Below, one piece after another: positions 61,605 to 64,000 of a stretch of DNA of 64,000 nucleotides. A program made the translations under genes and the position numbers. Position 1 is the first letter of the stretch, and each line of letters opens with the position of its first letter. Source of the DNA: an uncultured Prevotella sp. (GTDB lineage Bacteria; Bacteroidota; Bacteroidia; Bacteroidales; Bacteroidaceae); assembly GCA_944321295.1 (NCBI GenBank), contig CALUKU010000014.1:1-64000 (forward strand), written 5' to 3'. The notes under the pieces are model-generated. The model did not search any database, had not been told where the DNA came from, and saw nothing but the letters and a program-made list of their open reading frames with translations.

Positions 61605-64000
61605 TTAGAATGAAACATTGAGGTTTATACCGTATGAGCGTGTGCTCGGGAGCGTTCCCACCTCGACGCCCGTAACCATAGTGCTGCCGTCGAGCGAAAC
61701 GGTTTCGGGGTCGAACAGCGGATAGTCGGTGATGCACAGCAGGTTGCGGCCGTAAACGCCTATGCTGGCTTTCTTGATGAACGTCTTCTGCAGCCACTTC
61801 TTCGGGAAGTCGAAATCGAGGCGCACCTCACGCAGCTTAAGGTATGACGCATCGAAAGAGTTTGTCTCGACGTTGGCAATGCGGTATGTTTCCTTATTAT
61901 ATTTCTCAACCGTAGTTATGGTTGTGTTCGGGCTGTAGGTGCCGTCGCCGTTGTCGACCACTCCGGGCGCAATCATGTACACTCCGTCAAGAAGCGTGTA
62001 GCCGGCGTCGGTGATCTTCTGGGCTATTGCCGGATCGGTAATGTCAAGATAGAACGGAGTGCCGGGCAGACGGCCGTTCAAACTCTCTGTGATATGGCCC
62101 TGCTCCATCATCTTGTGGTGCGACTGTGAGTAGATAAGTCCGCCGTATTGTCCGTCCCACGACATCGAGAAGCGCCAATTCTTGTACTTCAAAGTGGTGT
62201 TGAAGCCGCCTTTCCAGTCGGCATATGCACAGCCAACGTACTCTATGGCGTCAGTACGCTCGGGCAGACCGTCGCTGCCTATTATCACCTGCCCGGCCTC
62301 GTTGCGCTTCAGCTTGTAGCCCCACAGGTCGCCGGTGGTGCCGCCTACGGTGCCGATTATCGACACGTTGCCGCTGACGTAAGAGCCTATTACCTGCTGT
62401 TCGTCGGCCTCCGGCGAGAGCGAGAGTATCTTGTTGTCGTTCTTCGACCAGTTTAACGTTACGTCCCACTGCCAGTCTTTCGTCTTTATCGGCATGGCGT
62501 GGAGCACGAGTTCGATACCCTGGTTGCGCACGCATCCTGAGTTGATTGTGCCCTTGGTGTAGCCCGTTGTCGGGTCGAAGGGCGCGTCGAGAATTTGGTT
62601 TTTAGTGCGGTTGTAATAGAATGTTGCGTCAAGTCCTAAGCGGTTGTTGAACATCCTGAAGTCCAATCCTACCTCGAAGTTGTTTGAAATCTCAGGTTTG
62701 AAGTCGGCGTTGAATAGCGTTGACGACGTGATGAGCGAACCGGCAAACGGACTTGTCTCGTAATATCCCGACGTTTTATAGGGGTCTGTGTCGTTGCCCA
62801 CTTGGGCCCAAGACGCACGGAGCTTAAGAAGGCTTATCTCTTCGGGCAGCTTTATCCATTCGTTGAGGATACCGCTGACGCTGACAGAGGGATAGAAGAA
62901 CGAGCGGTTCTTTTTGGGAAGGGTCGACGACCAGTCGTTACGTCCGGTGACGTCAAGGAAGAGCTTGTTCATGTAAGAGAAGTTGGCGGTGAAGTAAAGG
63001 CTGTTCACCTGCTTCTTGTAAATCGTCGGGCTCACCTGCGGATCTGACACTCCGTTGGCCAGGCTGTAAACACCGGGCGTGTTGAGGCCGATCACCGCAG
63101 CCGAAAGCAAGTCGTAATAAGAGTACATGATGTTGCCGCCGACGGCCGCGTTGACGTTCAGTCCGTTAGAGAAACTGTTGTGGTAAGTCAGCAACGCGTC
63201 GCTGTTAATCTCGTAATCGACGATGTTCTGTTTCTTAAAATAGCCGTCGGGGAACACCCTGTCGCTTATCGGCCTGTGCTGCTCCTGCACCTGGGCGGAG
63301 AGCTGTATGCCCGAGCGCACCATGAAATCGAAGTGGCTGCTGAGCTGCGCCGTGGCCGAAGCGGTGGATATTACGCTGTGCTTTGTCGACGGGTTCTCCG
63401 ACTCATAGAGCACCACATACGGGTTGGGCAGGTATGAGCTGAAGGGACGTATCTGCTCTACGTTCTCCTTTCCCTTGTACCACATCGGCTTGAACCAGTC
63501 AAGGTTGAAGTTAGGGTTCTGGAAGATGAGGAAGTAAGATATGGAGTTGCTGTTGTAACTGAGCGACGGCACGTTGGCGGCGTCGCGATAAGTGTAAGAC
63601 GTCTTGAAGCTGAGCTTAACGCGGCGTGACAGCTGCTGGTTGGCCGACACGGTGGCGGTGATACGCTCGTAGCCGGTGTTGGGCAGTATCCATTCGTTCT
63701 TTGAGTGGGTGAACGAGGCACGCATGCTGCCCCTATCGGTCTTGCCGGTCAGCGCAACGGAGTTCGTCATGGTGTAACCTGTCTGGAAAAGGCCCGAGTG
63801 GTTGTCCCTGTAAGGCACCCAGGGAGTAGGCGACGTGCCGCGTCCCTCAAGCTCGGGGTCGTACTGATAGTAGCTCTGTCCCTCGAAGCGGGGGCCGTAA
63901 GCGCTACTTGTGCCCGACGTACTCGAGTTTCCGTCGGGGGCTGCTCCGTAAGAGTAATAAAGCTGGCCTGCATATTCCGTCCCGGCCTTACCTATATAAG
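61605..64000 (-). CDS. SusC/RagA-like TonB-linked outer membrane protein (5' end beyond window)
   Basis: At least 798 codons of the C-terminal part are present; the frame stays open to the window edge. The beta-barrel strands ([76 protein letters not shown]) and the C-terminal aromatic end are typical of SusC. The plug domain lies outside the window. With SusD it should import a ligand using TonB energy. No sigma or anti-sigma gene is seen within the window. Confidence 0.93.
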   Translation of the reverse strand, partial: YIGKAGTEYAGQLYYSYGAAPDGNSSTSGTSSAYGPRFEGQSYYQYDPELEGRGTSPTPWVPYRDNHSGLFQTGYTMTNSVALTGKTDRGSMRASFTHSKNEWILPNTGYERITATVSANQQLSRRVKLSFKTSYTYRDAANVPSLSYNSNSISYFLIFQNPNFNLDWFKPMWYKGKENVEQIRPFSSYLPNPYVVLYESENPSTKHSVISTASATAQLSSHFDFMVRSGIQLSAQVQEQHRPISDRVFPDGYFKKQNIVDYEINSDALLTYHNSFSNGLNVNAAVGGNIMYSYYDLLSAAVIGLNTPGVYSLANGVSDPQVSPTIYKKQVNSLYFTANFSYMNKLFLDVTGRNDWSSTLPKKNRSFFYPSVSVSGILNEWIKLPEEISLLKLRASWAQVGNDTDPYKTSGYYETSPFAGSLITSSTLFNADFKPEISNNFEVGLDFRMFNNRLGLDATFYYNRTKNQILDAPFDPTTGYTKGTINSGCVRNQGIELVLHAMPIKTKDWQWDVTLNWSKNDNKILSLSPEADEQQVIGSYVSGNVSIIGTVGGTTGDLWGYKLKRNEAGQVIIGSDGLPERTDAIEYVGCAYADWKGGFNTTLKYKNWRFSMSWDGQYGGLIYSQSHHKMMEQGHITESLNGRLPGTPFYLDITDPAIAQKITDAGYTLLDGVYMIAPGVVDNGDGTYSPNTTITTVEKYNKETYRIANVETNSFDASYLKLREVRLDFDFPKKWLQKTFIKKASIGVYGRNLLCITDYPLFDPETVSLDGSTMVTGVEVGTLPSTRSYGINLNVSF

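Overview
The window comes from a Bacteroidales chromosome, most likely Prevotellaceae. The support is the Bacteroidetes -7 promoter box (TAnnTTTG) in front of many genes, the SusC/SusD pair at the right edge, NhaD, RprX/RprY-like and DUF3822 homologues, the rsfS-ftsH-cdsA order, and coding DNA that is moderately GC-rich by eye with AT-rich spacers. Genus and species cannot be fixed from this sequence.

Layout. 1-1049: the last 20 codons of a gene, then a repeat-filled spacer. 1050-2412: flavin reductase-like protein and an AlkZ-like protein. 2435-8633 (minus): coiled-coil protein, TolC, HlyD and two ABC-2 permeases, a tripartite exporter with no ATPase gene in the cluster. 9161-13167: acetyltransferase, then cdsA, ftsH and rsfS (minus). 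13413-13483: tRNA-Gln(CUG). 14164-17990 (minus): TPR protein, DUF349 protein, CorA. 17991-19100: spacer with a promoter duplication, a palindromic element and a candidate small RNA. 19101-22988: NhaD, acetyltransferase, CNNM/CorC protein, small winged-helix protein. 23434-28757 (minus): RprX/RprY-like two-component pair, RmuC, RecD2-like helicase. 28920-30855: pseudopilin-like protein, DUF3822, RsmD. 31433-34234: AT-rich restriction-modification island with two intact methyltransferases and a frameshifted nuclease. 34273-39119 (minus): EamA protein, cardiolipin synthase, dnaG, dinD. 40173-45106: META lipoprotein, then etfB-etfA-acyl-CoA dehydrogenase. 45219-52454: DUF3089 lipoprotein, PBP4, PH-domain protein, nadB, RidA, threonine dehydratase, TlpA-like lipoprotein. 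52481-56537 (minus): DUF418, transporter remnant, DUF3737, PafA-like phosphatase. 57282-64000 (minus): SusC-SusD locus with a secreted metallophosphoesterase/GDPD fusion, probably a phosphodiester scavenging system.

The most unusual content is non-coding. (i) Foldback elements with arms made of 6-8 nt tandem units arranged head to head; arms differ between loci but are complementary within each locus. They sit mostly just after stop codons at junctions of co-directional genes. One copy carries a four-helix-bundle (23S intervening-sequence protein) gene, and gene-less copies keep short sequences from its boundaries. One copy lies in frame inside a helicase gene and another supplies the last codons of dnaG. 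(ii) A roughly 300-bp nested palindromic element in three copies. (iii) A 66-bp repeat carrying a -7 promoter box in three promoter regions. (iv) Clusters of short AAAAGG/CCTTTT hairpins next to an ATTGATWATCAA palindrome at many gene ends.
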